Shown here piece by piece: positions 1-10,366 of a DNA stretch of 64,000 bases. The notes below the pieces were generated by a model. It was not told where the DNA came from. It worked only from the letters and a program-made list of their open reading frames with translations, and did not search any database. The stretch is from Apodospora peruviana (taxonomy: Eukaryota; Ascomycota; Sordariomycetes; Sordariales; Lasiosphaeriaceae). The position numbers were made by a program, and so were the translations under genes. The stretch lies in NCBI GenBank assembly GCA_033439685.1, contig JAUEDM010000003.1, positions 588,001 through 652,000 of the forward strand. Direction: 5' to 3'. The stretch's first letter is position 1. Every line of letters starts with the position of its first letter.

Positions 1-233
1 CAGCCTTGGGTCTAGCGTGTTTGCGGCACATTTCTATGCCCAGGACTTATAAGGTCAATAAGATCGCGTGTTCGGATATCCATCTCAGAATCAGATCTCG
101 GGAGCAACATCCACGACGGATGTGGAAGGATTGATGTTGATGCCACTCCACTTTCCACTTTACGTCCACAGGCAATTGCGAATTGCAGTGCGGCCTACTG
201 ACTGCACTGCACCTGCCAGTCTCATCAAGTGAG

Positions 234-2971
234 ATGGCGTCCCAGGACTCGCGGCACTCGCAGGACTCTTACCCAAATCCCCACCTTGAACTCGACTCTG
301 GAGGCCGCCAACAAGACCATAATGCAGACAACGCACGTCTCAATCTCCACAAAGAAAACGCAGGGGACAGATACTACCCCCCGAGTCGTCTTTCCATTTC
401 CTCATCAACAAATAGATCTTCGACCATATCCAGCATTTTTTCTGGGCCGAGGTCGTCCATCGCGTCAACTCTCTTATCACGACACTCTTCGACGCGCAGC
501 TCCACCGATTCTGATCCACCTCTGAACCCAGACGGCAGCCCCGGGAGACCTGAGAAGCGGAAAGACGATCTTGGTCCCGTGCGTTGGGTCTGGTGTACAT
601 TCTGTGGTGCAGCCTTCGAGACCAGCCCAGAGTGTAAGCTGCACGAGCTGGAATCGCACCAAAAGGAGACGCAACACGTCTGCATCGAGTGCCACGCAGT
701 TTACCCTCGGGCTTCCCTTTTGGCCATCCATTGTCAAGATGTCCACCGCCTGCAACGCCATCCCTCTAAAGCCCCCGAGGCTATCCCAAATTCCACAGAG
801 GGGAGATCCAAGTCATGTGGCTGTGGCTTTTGCGCTGCCTGTCGGCCTTCACAACTCGATTATCTCGACCACATCGGTCAGCACCATGACGAGAGGAAGG
901 ACCGAAGTCAGTTTTGGCACAATTTTGCCCCCGGTGTAGATAACAGCAGTAAAATTGGGTCCCCCCGGGCGTCTGATACGACATCGACATGTCCTCCGCT
1001 GAACAAGTCCGGCTCGGTGCCATCAACCTACGCACTACCTCCACCGGTGTCTGACCGCATGCTTGACAACACTCCACCACCCAAGATCTTCGTCAAAGTG
1101 AAAGGAAATGGACCTGGTTTGCCCTCAATGTCTTTACCTGAAGCTTCTGAGAGTTGCAACCCGCGGGATTCCAGTACTCACGTTCCTACAAGGCGATGTG
1201 TTTTGCGCCGCATCGACAGTGACCGAAATTTCGCCATTTCAAAGACTCTTGCGGTTCTGGGACCAGTCGAAACGCAAGAGGCTGGTTTCTCTTCAGGTAC
1301 ACGATTGATGGGCCGGGATGCTTTGGTATCGCCCATATCATCGGTGAAATCAATTCCTCGTCACAGTTCAACGCCCCGTCTCGAGCCCTTGTCCGAACTG
1401 ACGTCCGAGAGTACGACGGATCGATTCACGGTGACCGACGCAAACGACTCATCTTCTTTTATGTCTCACTCCAATTCCAGTGTATTATCGGCACGCACGG
1501 TGGACAACTCCGTGAGCGACGATGACAGCACCAGTGAGCTATCTGAACCTGATATATGGCAGGGCTTTGATGGAAAGTCGATCGCTTGCAAAAAGTGGTG
1601 CAGGGTGTATCAACAAGCGGTCGATAAAATCATGGAGCAGCTCTGGCTCCAGTATAACCGTGATTGGGATGCCCTGGTCACCGGGTATGCGAGGGGCGCG
1701 GGTGGTAATCATTCTCGTCGAAGCGAGCCTTCAAGCCGAGCACACAAATCGACCACTTCTCATCATGCAGCACGCAAAGGCCATCGACATCATTCTCGGA
1801 TTTCCCCTGAGGACGATGAAGACGACGGGGACGAAGGACACGGATACCCACACAGCCCGACTCCCCCCAAGCCTACCTCGGCGGGTCTCAAAAGTTTCGC
1901 GTGTCCGTTTCGTAAACACAGCCCCGGTGTATACAACCTTCAAGATCACCAGGTGTGCGCCGTGAACACATGGCCTACTATCCCCCGATTGAAGTTCGTA
2001 TCCTCCAGCCCCTGTTCTTCCGATCTCCGCTCACACAATTTCAATAGAGAACACCTATATCGACGACATTATAAGATCCATTGCCAGAGATGCAAAAAGA
2101 CTTTCAGCGACGTCCAGAACCTGGCTATGCATGAGATGTCATTTGACGGATGTACCGTTTTGGATATTTCTCATCCTGGCGACATCTCGACATTCCAAGA
2201 GAAGCAATTGAAATCTAGGAAACACCCTGGTCGGCATCAGACACCAGAGGACAAATGGAGAGAGATATATCGATTACTCTTCCCAAAGGACGAAAAAATG
2301 CCGTCACCTTGTAAGTGAGCTCATGCGAACGAAAGATACTACCTAATACGCGGGTTAGATCGATCACTGACATGAAGTCAGATCCTGAATATGCCGAGGA
2401 TCTAGACCACGTATTGCCCGAGTCCCGGAACAGTTTCAGCCTTCAACACTACCTTCTGAGAGAGATGCCGACCTTCTTTCGGCAAGCGGCCGAAGAGTAT
2501 GTGGGTAGTCATATTCAACCACAAGAGGGACTGGTAATGGAGAGCATTCCCAGTATTATTCAAGACGCTTTGCACAAGGCTTTCGATGCCTACGAGACAT
2601 CAGAAACAACAAGTGGTCGTGGCGAGTCGCTTCTAACCACACTCACCCCGGGAAGCTCCAACCCAACGACTACGGATGAGTCCACGGTTGTGCCATCATC
2701 AAGTGCTCAACCCATGGCATCCTGGCTGTACGGTATCATACCTGGGAGTACAAATGATTGGCTTCCTCAGACAGCGGCGGAGACAGGGTCTTTCGTGACG
2801 TACGACCCCTATCTCAACCCCCTTTCTGAGCCAAACCACCCGAACTTCGGCAGTGTACTTCCAACAATGCCAAACCGAAGTGCTCCTTATAATAGTCTTG
2901 GTCCAGCAATGAACGGGGGGATGGTTGGGAATCAAGGCTTCCTTGAGGAGGAATTGTTCCCGTTTGGGTGA
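234..2971 (+). CDS. C2H2 zinc-finger domain protein (fungal nuclear type)
   Basis: Three exons are proposed: 234-1993, 2048-2314 and 2359-2971, giving about 879 residues. The ATG at 234 (MASQDSRHS) is the first ATG of the frame; further upstream only a TTG keeps it open. The N-terminal third is Ser-rich and disordered. A C2H2 pair follows around residues 120-170 (CTFCGAAF...H, CIECHAVY...H). A second Cys/His block lies near residue 570 (ACPFRKH, then HCQRCKKTF). The first intron is 54 nt and stays open in frame; its removal joins PRLK to EHLYRRH, the form expected for this family. The second intron uses GTGAGC at 2315 and ends in AG at 2358, with CTAATAC as branch site. A DNA- or RNA-binding nuclear role is inferred from the fingers; the target is unknown. 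The C-terminus is acidic and Ser/Thr-rich. Confidence 0.8.
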
Positions 2972-3566
2972 TAAGGAAAACACACAGAGACGTTGAGCTT
3001 GAACATTGAGAAAACGAGCCATATGCGGAAGAGCAAATTCGGAGTAATTGATTTCCCAAAGAGGAGTTCGGAAGGCGATTGCAGAGGTGTTTTGGGTGTG
3101 CATGTGGAACAATGGAGTTGAAGGATTGATTATATTAAAAAATACGATGATTGCACAACTTCAATTACCCGAATGAAACATGCTACAAATCCTTTGAACC
3201 AGCTTTTTCTGTCCATTCCAGAGTAGTCGGGTTCCTCCGTTGATTGCATGTTCGTAACGTTCCGTCCTCTGTCCAGTCGTCAACTTTAACCGGCGCGGAT
3301 AGCCTGCACATTCACCCACCTGGCACCTTGACAGGAGGTGCCAGTGACCTGGTTACATGTGCATCGAAATAGAACGTGCAGCAGGCTTAGATGAGATGCT
3401 AGGATGTGCGCGAGGTTGAGCATATAAATACAACCACCGCCGAGTTCTTGGTGTTCAGCCCTTCAGTCATACTTGGCGACGATACGAACATCATTGATAC
3501 CATACCAGGAAGATCATTACCGCCTTATCATTCATCTTCTGTCCTTCATTGATAAACGAAATAAAC
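2972..3566. promoter_or_regulatory. Intergenic region with TATA box for the downstream secreted protein
   Basis: No gene is visible here. A good TATA element (TATAAATA) lies at 3423-3430, about 140 bp before the ATG at 3567. This fits a strongly transcribed downstream gene. Nothing else stands out. Confidence 0.55.
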
Positions 3567-4397
3567 ATGTTTCCCACAGTCAATTGCCTAGCGGCCATTG
3601 GCATCATGACTGGCCTCTTGGCCGTCCAGGCGGCCGCAATAGCCTCGGAACTTGAAACGACGCCGACAACACTCATAACCGCCACCTCGGTCACCGAAGT
3701 AGCCTGGACCACCATCAACATGGCCCTCCCATACCCTTACGAGGATCCGTCCATCAGCATCGCGCCGGAAGCTACACGGACGGCCGTCTTGGGCATGTAC
3801 TACGCCAACCCCTGCGGCGGGGGCACCGAGTTCGCGTCGACCACGACCGTCAACCTGCCCGTTGATTGTCATGGCGCTTCGGCCGTCTCGACATCAGTGC
3901 GCTGGGGCCGCTGTCCGCTGGGCGGCCGCAAACCGCCAAACATCGTCGACACGGTGACCAGCACCCCGTTCACGAGCTTCGGGTACACCTGCCTTCCCAC
4001 CCCTGCCCCTGCTTCACTGTCATCCTATAATGTAGCGGATGTCACGCACACACTGCCGGTGCCGACGTTGCTTCCGGACCAAAAACCGGCGCAGACGCCG
4101 ACGGCTTTGGAGGTCGTGCATCATCCTGACGGGGAGTGTAGAGTGAATTTGGGCCTGCAGCCGACTGAAGGGGGAGACAGGGGCACCTGGGTCGTCAAGG
4201 AGTGCTCGAGTTCGGCACTTCACCGCGTGACGTACGCGAGAACTGTGACGAGTACGATTGAGGTAGGTTGCGATGGGTGCAGGTATATAAGGGGGGGGGA
4301 TATGTACCATACGTGTCAGTTTAGTTTCGAGTGGACGCCGACGGAGACGGTTCCGGCTGCGACGCCGAGTGTGAAGTGGGTTTACGATTGTAAGTAG
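3567..4397 (+). CDS. Small secreted cysteine-containing protein, unknown function
   Basis: Single exon, 276 residues. The ATG at 3567 was chosen because it begins a clean signal peptide (MFPTVNCLAAIGIMTGLLA... ending near AAAIA); the frame opens only six codons earlier, at a TTG. The mature protein is Thr/Pro/Ser-rich with about ten cysteines spread to the end (for example NPCGGG, VDCHGA, GCDGC, YHTCQ, and YDCK at the C-terminus). That pattern suggests an extracellular disulphide-bonded protein. A run of nine G at 4291-4299 lies within the coding sequence and is a natural slippage spot. I do not recognise a catalytic domain. A cell-wall or effector-like role is possible but is inference only. 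A TATA box sits about 140 bp upstream. Confidence 0.7.
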   Translation: MFPTVNCLAAIGIMTGLLAVQAAAIASELETTPTTLITATSVTEVAWTTINMALPYPYEDPSISIAPEATRTAVLGMYYANPCGGGTEFASTTTVNLPVDCHGASAVSTSVRWGRCPLGGRKPPNIVDTVTSTPFTSFGYTCLPTPAPASLSSYNVADVTHTLPVPTLLPDQKPAQTPTALEVVHHPDGECRVNLGLQPTEGGDRGTWVVKECSSSALHRVTYARTVTSTIEVGCDGCRYIRGGDMYHTCQFSFEWTPTETVPAATPSVKWVYDCK

Positions 4398-5225
4398 GAG
4401 ATAAGGAGCGTGTATCTTGCCGGTATATAGGTAGCTATGCCACACTGTCGGCACGAATTATTGAATGATATGGTCCGACTAGACTAGTAGGCATGAATGT
4501 GGCAGGTATGTGGGTACGGGGGATGGACTGGTTGAACTGATCTGAATCCCGGAGGTTGGCTACGAATTTATATTCGTGACTGAACCTTCCATAGAATTCT
4601 ACAACCTTTATTTGCCATTTGGGTCCTTGATAGACAGTCAGGCTAGTAGTTCACCTTCCCTCAATGCTCATGCAGGCTTCAGGCTTACTGGTCATGTCAC
4701 AGCCACGACCATGACGCTGCCGCAGATGCGGGATTCGGTCAACTGTGAGCTATCGATTGGATTTTCGGTTGATAGCTGTCAGAGATTCGTTGATCTGTAT
4801 ATCAGAGGGAGGGTTTCATGCTTCGGAGGCTGCTGGCATCGCATAGGGGGCTTGCATGAAGGCAGCCAAACCCACCAAACAGAATCGGTCCTGATCCTCT
4901 CATTGGAGCTTTTAGTCCCCGCCCACGAGGATACTCGAATATTCTGTTAGCAAATACCTGCAAGCTAAGCCAAAACAACTGTGAGATGACTAGGCCCGCA
5001 TACAAGGTAGAATCGTCGGCTCTATGGCATGAGCTGCGGACTACGTTAGTATTGGTGGTCCGCGAACCAATCTTCCAGTTCAAACTCGTATTTAACTTGA
5101 GCTGTTGGGTACTTCGGCCCTTTCAACAGTACTTAATATCCATGATACTCATAGACGTTTTTTTAAAGGGCATTAAGAACCCCCGAAACTCAGTTAGCAA
5201 CTTACCAACCTCCCTTTTCCTTCTC
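4398..5225. other. Intergenic, no supported gene
   Basis: Short open frames occur (for example 4576-4950), but none has a recognisable motif, a start context or splice support. The stretch follows a secreted-protein gene and precedes a decayed gene. Nothing further was identified. Confidence 0.4.
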
Positions 5226-5813
5226 ATGGATCCCTTTTCGATTGCTGTCGGCTGTCTCAGCTTAGTCGATATGGTATCGAGAGCTGTCGTTCAGATTACA
5301 AGCATTCTGGATACTTTTTGCAATGCACGACCAGAGTTAACTAAGATTGTTGAGCGGTTGGACCAGTTCAGACGTCTCTTGACATTTTTGAACACTGTCA
5401 AGAAACTTGAACCAGCGGCTGAGAAACGAGGAAATGGGAAATGAGATAAAGACCCAGATTCGCCACTGCTTGGAGATTGTTGAACGAATTTGGGAAACTG
5501 TTGCAAGGCACGATGACACCAAAGGTCGAACGAGATGGGCTTTCTATGGAAAAGCCTTGGTTGGGACGATGGAACAGGAACTTCAAGAGAGCGTCTGCCG
5601 CCTAAAACTGACCCTCACCATCCGCACTAGGTGAGCCAGCCCTATTGCTTACTTTATTCAGACCTTCTCAGCCGGTCTTACATATGAAAGGTGCCTTGAC
5701 TTATTTCTCCTTTTCACAGCTCCATCACCCAGGAAATCAAGGAGGACACTAGCAACATTTTTGGATCGTTTAAGAGTCATAGAAGCTCGCATAACCGCGT
5801 CTACATGCAATGA
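5226..5813 (+). pseudogene. Frameshifted STAND/NLR N-terminal domain fragment
   Basis: The start MDPFSIAVGCLSLVDMVSRA is the hallmark opening of the fungal N-terminal domain found on STAND (NACHT/ankyrin) proteins. Frame one ends after about 72 residues near 5442. The homologous continuation (IKTQIRHCLEIVERIWE..., then TRWAFYGKALVGTMEQELQE) is in the +1 frame, so a one-base shift lies between about 5390 and 5440. A plausible intron follows (5631-5719, GTGAGC...CACAG), leading to SSITQEIKEDTS and a stop at 5811-5813. No NACHT, helical or repeat domain follows. The piece is therefore either a decayed stand-alone STAND-N protein or the stump of an NLR. The domain is known from proteins linked to fungal self/non-self recognition; any current function is doubtful. 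Confidence 0.7.
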
Positions 5814-6528
5814 GACTTACCCCGGAGCTCTCCCACAACAGATTCAAGCACAATGTCTAAGAGCATCATCTCTCAGCAACCACACCTACCCAGATCTCAA
5901 CCAACAACGTGGTTCCAGGGGCCAAAGAAAAGTCACAATAGTCTGGTAACTGCTCAGAATTTCAAGGAGATAGTGTGGAGAAAGACTACCGGGACTCGGT
6001 GAAGAATTGTTCTTCTAGTTACGTTAGAGAAACCATGTGATTCGACAGTGATAGCCGCGATAAACCACCGTGATACCTCAGTCGGAAGGGAGCTCGTATC
6101 GTTGATTGCGGTATGCGGGGCAGTCGTCTCACCCAGAATTCGTTCCCTTACTCATCCGACCCTCTACGGGGAGCTCACGGAAATCAGACCACTCCTGCAG
6201 GTTCATGTTGGAGTTAGTCAGGAACACACAACTCCGTCACCGCGGAAAAAGGGGTATCAGGTTCAAACACTACCAAAGCAGTCTGAACATGCGGGGAATG
6301 TCTAAACTTTTACCTTGACGACAGGATCTCCCTTAGTCTTCCTCCGCATGTCATATGTCCGCCCACATGTCATGGCTTCGTCACACAACACCTTCCCCTA
6401 TATGTCGACGCGAAAGTGACGTTACGTCAAAAGGAATGCACTGCGGATATAAAAAGCATCCTCACTTTCGTTCATCCCAGGTGACTCCATCATGTCCTTC
6501 CTTCACGCTCCAGCTTCACATGTGACCA
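5814..6528. promoter_or_regulatory. Promoter region of the nitric oxide reductase gene
   Basis: No gene is visible. A strong TATA box (TATAAAAA) is at 6448-6455. Just upstream, at 6417-6429, is TGACGT-T-ACGTCA, an inverted pair of CRE/bZIP half-sites separated by one base. Both fit a regulated promoter for the P450 that starts at 6529 or 6652. Confidence 0.55.
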
Positions 6529-8387
6529 ATGCGTCTTCATCTTGCAAGAAGCTGCCGCCACTACTTAAACCCCGGTTACGCGCCCAATCTCACCCGAGGT
6601 CGATCTTCCAGTATCAGATTCTCATCTTCCTCAGACCAAATAACATCGAAGATGGGCGCCGTCGGCATTCCAGACTTCCCGTTTGAGCGGGCTTCGGGAA
6701 TGGACCCCCCAGCCGAGTTTGCCCAACTCCGGAAGACCGACCCGATCGCCAAGATCAAGCTGTTTGACGGCTCCCCGGCCTGGTTGATGACCAAGCACCG
6801 CCATGTCTGCGCGGTTGCTACGGACCAACGGCTGTCCAAGGTATGCTTCGCTGCTCTTTCCTATTTTGGGCTGGCATTCTGGACCACTAACACGAACAAC
6901 CATCTACTAGGAGCGTACAAGACCTGGATTTCCTGAACTGAGCGCCGGCGGGAAGCAAGCAGCGAAGAATAATAGACCCACGTTCGTGGACATGGACCCA
7001 CCCGATCATATGAGGCAGAGGTTCGTGTCACTACCAGTGCCAATCACTCTCGTGATGATGCTCACACGTATGTCTGTCTAGGGGTATGGTCGAGCCATTG
7101 TTTACCCCTGAGCACGTCAAGACACTGGAGCCGTATATTCAAAAGACCGTAGATGACCTCCTGGATCAGATGAAGGCCAAAGGGTGCGCGAATGGCCCCG
7201 TCGACCTCATCGAGAACTTTGCGCTTCCAGTTCCGTCATATGTGCGTGTCTCAAACTTGCCAACATAGTTTACACGGTGAAGATGTTGTTAACCACGAGA
7301 ATGAACAACACAACCAGATCATCTACACCATCCTCGGCGTACCCTTTGAGGATCTCGAATTCTTGACCAAGCAGAACGCGATTCGTACCAACGGGAGTTC
7401 CACGGCACGGGAAGCTTCCTCGGCCAATGAGTGAGCTCCCACAGTTTTTACCGAAAACATAGAAGCGAAACAGCGTTGACAAAGAGTTGTGCAACATAGG
7501 GAACTCCTTAGATACCTCGGCGACTTGGTCGACAAGCGTCTCGAAGAACCCAAGGACGACCTCATCAGCAAACTTGTCGTGGAACAGATCAAGCCGGGCC
7601 ATCTTGACAAGAAGGATGCGGTACAGATTGCGTTCTTGCTTCTCGTGGCTGGCAACGCGACCATGGTGAACATGATTGCCCTGGTACGTCTCGACCATGC
7701 CTTTCTACCTCAGGTAGGCGGTCTTTGATGCAACGCTAATGGATCGTCATGAATTCGTAGGGCGTGATCACTCTCTTCCAGCACCCAGGGCAATTTGCTG
7801 AGCTCAAAGAAAATCCCGCTCTGGCTCCCGGGTTTGTCGAAGAGTTGTGCCGCTACCACACCGCCTCGGCCATGGCCATCAAGCGCACTGCCAAAGAAGA
7901 TTTGGAGATTGGCGGGAAGGTAGGCGGGCATCCACGAACTACCTGTGACATGGATACTAATTTCGACTTGGCGCCTGACGCACAGCATATCAAGGCACAC
8001 GATGGCATCATCGCCTCGAACCAGTCGGCTAACCGTGATGAAGAGGTCTTCGAGAACCCCAACACGTTTGATATGCACCGCAAGTGGCCGGCCAAGGAGG
8101 AGCCGCTGGGGTTTGGATATGGTCCGCATCGGTGCATTGCAGAGCATTTGGCCAAGGCAGAGATGAGGATTGTCTTTGGTGAGTTTCCACCCTGCGCGGT
8201 TTTCTCCGACGCTTTATACTGCATCCTTTGCTGTTGTCCAAGGGCTCAGAGCTAAAGCGAAGTGTGTGTGACAGCTACGCTGTTCAGGAAATTGCCCAGC
8301 CTGAAGCTGGCCCAATCAATTGACCAGATTGAGTTCACGCCTCGTAATAAGGATGTGGGCGTCGTGAAGCTTCTGGTTACATGGTAG
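6529..8387 (+). CDS. Cytochrome P450 nitric oxide reductase (CYP55/P450nor)
   Basis: Eight exons: 6529-6840, 6911-7020, 7082-7241, 7318-7430, 7500-7683, 7761-7919, 7986-8178 and 8275-8387. All junctions are GT-AG and keep frame. From the inner ATG at 6652 the product is 406 residues, the usual P450nor length. From ATG 6529 it gains 41 residues rich in Arg/Ser, typical of a mitochondrial presequence. P450nor reduces NO to N2O using NAD(P)H directly and serves fungal denitrification. Family-diagnostic stretches are FVDMDPPDHM, NAIRTNGSSTAREAS, the I-helix AGNATMVNMIAL, RYHTASAMAIKRTAKED, IIASNQSANRDEEVFENP and the haem-Cys motif FGYGPHRCIAEHLAKAE. The neighbouring CFEM gene converges from the other strand with a 126 bp gap. 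Identification is strong; use of both starts is inferred. Confidence 0.95.
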
Positions 8388-8513
8388 AAACATGATGCCC
8401 ATAGTAGCAGTCAACTCTTACAGAACCGATTATTCCATGACCCGTGTATTTATTCAAGAACCCACCGGCCTTTTCTGCCATAATAGTTGGTCATCCTCAT
8501 CAGCTCAAAGCTA

Positions 8514-9324
8514 TCAAGGCAAGTCAAAACCACCCATTATCATCAACCCGACGACAGCCAACCTCCACAATCCAAACACGGCATATGTTCTAGAGCCTTG
8601 ATTTGCCGGCTCTGTATTCGTCGTTGCTGCTGCTGTCGGACTTGTAGGCTGGATGGTCGACGCGGCCGGTCTCGTTGGCGGGAGGCTCCGACTCTGGTCG
8701 TTCGAAGTCGAAGAAGAAGAAAGGATTAAGGTCGTCGAATTCGCAGCTGCAGTTATCGCAGGAGGCAGTGGCTGGTTGCTACAACATATTTGTATTTTAC
8801 GCGTAAGCCTCACGTTATACCACAAAAAATATAGCCATGCAGACAGGGTAGACTTACACGCCCGAGCAAATCGCGCTTGCTTGGCTCAAGAGAGCTGAGA
8901 TCACAGGCAAGATCAGTGATAACGGCACCAAAAATGATGGAAGAAGGTAGGCAAGTAGGTAGGAATCATTGGTAAGTTGCGTACTCTGAAATGTATCAAG
9001 GCCGCACGAAGCAAGCGCGCACTGGACGGCCTCGGAGACAAAGAGTGTGTTGTGGCACGCGCATTGAACGCCTGTTGGCATGGCCTTACCAACGCAGTCA
9101 GGCAGGCTTGTGACTAGTGAGGTACACGAGTGCTTCGATGTGTGTTCGGATCAGCACATGTTAAGAAGAAGCTGGGCCAACCGAGTCTTAAAGCACAAAC
9201 AAAGCGATTGTGAAGTTTCTTGAGTCTATGTGGTACTTACAAGACAGGATGGAAGGCCCGGTATGGCTATGGGACTGGGCGCTGTCTCCGTGGTTGCTGG
9301 ACTGAAGGCACTGTCGGGGGTCAT
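8514..9324 (-). CDS. CFEM-domain protein with GPI-like C-terminus
   Basis: Four exons on the minus strand: 9324-9241, 9132-8985, 8879-8858 and 8778-8514; 172 residues. The third exon is only 22 nt. Joining exons 1 and 2 gives PSC-LHS-C. The full Cys pattern is eight cysteines with the CxC core (VQCACHNTLF), then C-x11-C-x4-C-x10-C, which is CFEM. The Asp that usually precedes CxC (haem/iron ligand) is replaced by TG. After the domain comes a Ser/Thr/Pro-rich linker and a hydrophobic tail (VFGLWRLAVVGLMIMGGF), as for a GPI signal. A TATA box (minus strand, 9455-9448) lies about 125 bp above the ATG. No ATG occurs between them, yet the N-terminus MTPDSAFSPATTETAPSP is not an obvious signal peptide. 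A cell-surface location is expected from the family but is not fully supported here. Confidence 0.75.
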
Positions 9325-9447
9325 TGTTTCGATATGGGCGAAGAAAAGCTGGCTGTATGGCTATGTGTGTTGTTACAAGGACGTTCCCTTTTGTCTGATC
9401 AACTGCACAACAAGAATGTATCTGATATTGCTAGCTCAGGTCCGCCC

Positions 9448-9455
9448 TTATATAG
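9448..9455 (-). promoter_or_regulatory. TATA box for the CFEM gene
   Basis: The minus strand reads CTATATAA here. It is about 125 bp upstream of the ATG at 9324, and no other ATG lies between. Confidence 0.5.
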
Positions 9456-10366
9456 AATCGGGTAGAAACCAGGCTCTGGACGCTGGTTGTCAGCCGGAGT
9501 CAGGGGCCTGGACGAGCCCAAACGGTGGATCGACTCTCCATATGTTGTGCTCGTGCAACTGTGACAGCAAGTTGTTGGAAGTGCCGGCGGTAGCGCAATT
9601 TCCGGCCGTAGCGAGACTGTACGCAATATAACAGATGGGGGCGTCTACTCGGAGTCTTCTCAAAGAGTAGATACACCCGGCCTTACAATTGTCGGGCGCG
9701 GTAACTTGTAAGAGTCCAAAGAGATAACGATGCGAAGTAGGGTACTATAATACCCTGTCGTTTAGCTTGGGTGCTTCTCTGTGCATTACCTGGTCACACG
9801 GATGGAGTGTGCGGTTGGGTATGGGAGGTCACCGCCCCTTTGAATGAGCCAACACCGTGGCACATGATATGAGGCTATAATATATTTCTGGGGCGGGCCC
9901 TGACGGAAGGATGCCGCATTGCCGGCCGGTATCTGGGCCCCATCATCAAAGAAATTTATTGCAGCCCTACCGGGTATGCAAGCTTGGTTCGCACACCACT
10001 GTCTGTGCCGGAAAGTATTGTGACGTCCTGTTATTGGAGAGCAAGGTAGAATGACGGGATGAGGCAACAGGTCTTTGCGGGTAATTGAGACAGGGTTAAG
10101 ATCATGATTGCAACCATGGTCCCTCGCCCGACTGTCCTAAGTTGTCTCCCTAGTACATGTACTCCAAAGCATTCTCGAGTACCTACATGTAATCCTAGCA
10201 TTCCCGAGTACATGTACTCCAAAGCATCCACGGCGGTAAACCCCTACCACGCCCATGTTGCTCCGACATCTGTTTGACGCGCATACTAATGCTCCGAGCC
10301 CATGACGCCCTCCGAACCTAACCCTCCGCTCAGTTTCTTCCGAGGGTCCAATGGCTCGATCCGGTG
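9456..10366. other. Intergenic, contains a short tandem repeat
   Basis: No gene is supported. The one structured element is the 27-bp tandem repeat at about 10150-10229, described separately. It lies about 140-220 bp before the ATG of the downstream membrane protein. Confidence 0.4.
10150..10229. repeat. Three tandem copies of a ~27-bp unit
   Basis: AGTACATGTACTCCAAAGCAT occurs exactly at 10152-10172 and 10207-10227. A degenerate copy (CGAGTACCTACATGTAATCC and following) lies between. Each exact copy contains the palindrome GTACATGTAC. The repeat sits in the promoter of the gene starting at 10367. Confidence 0.7.
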
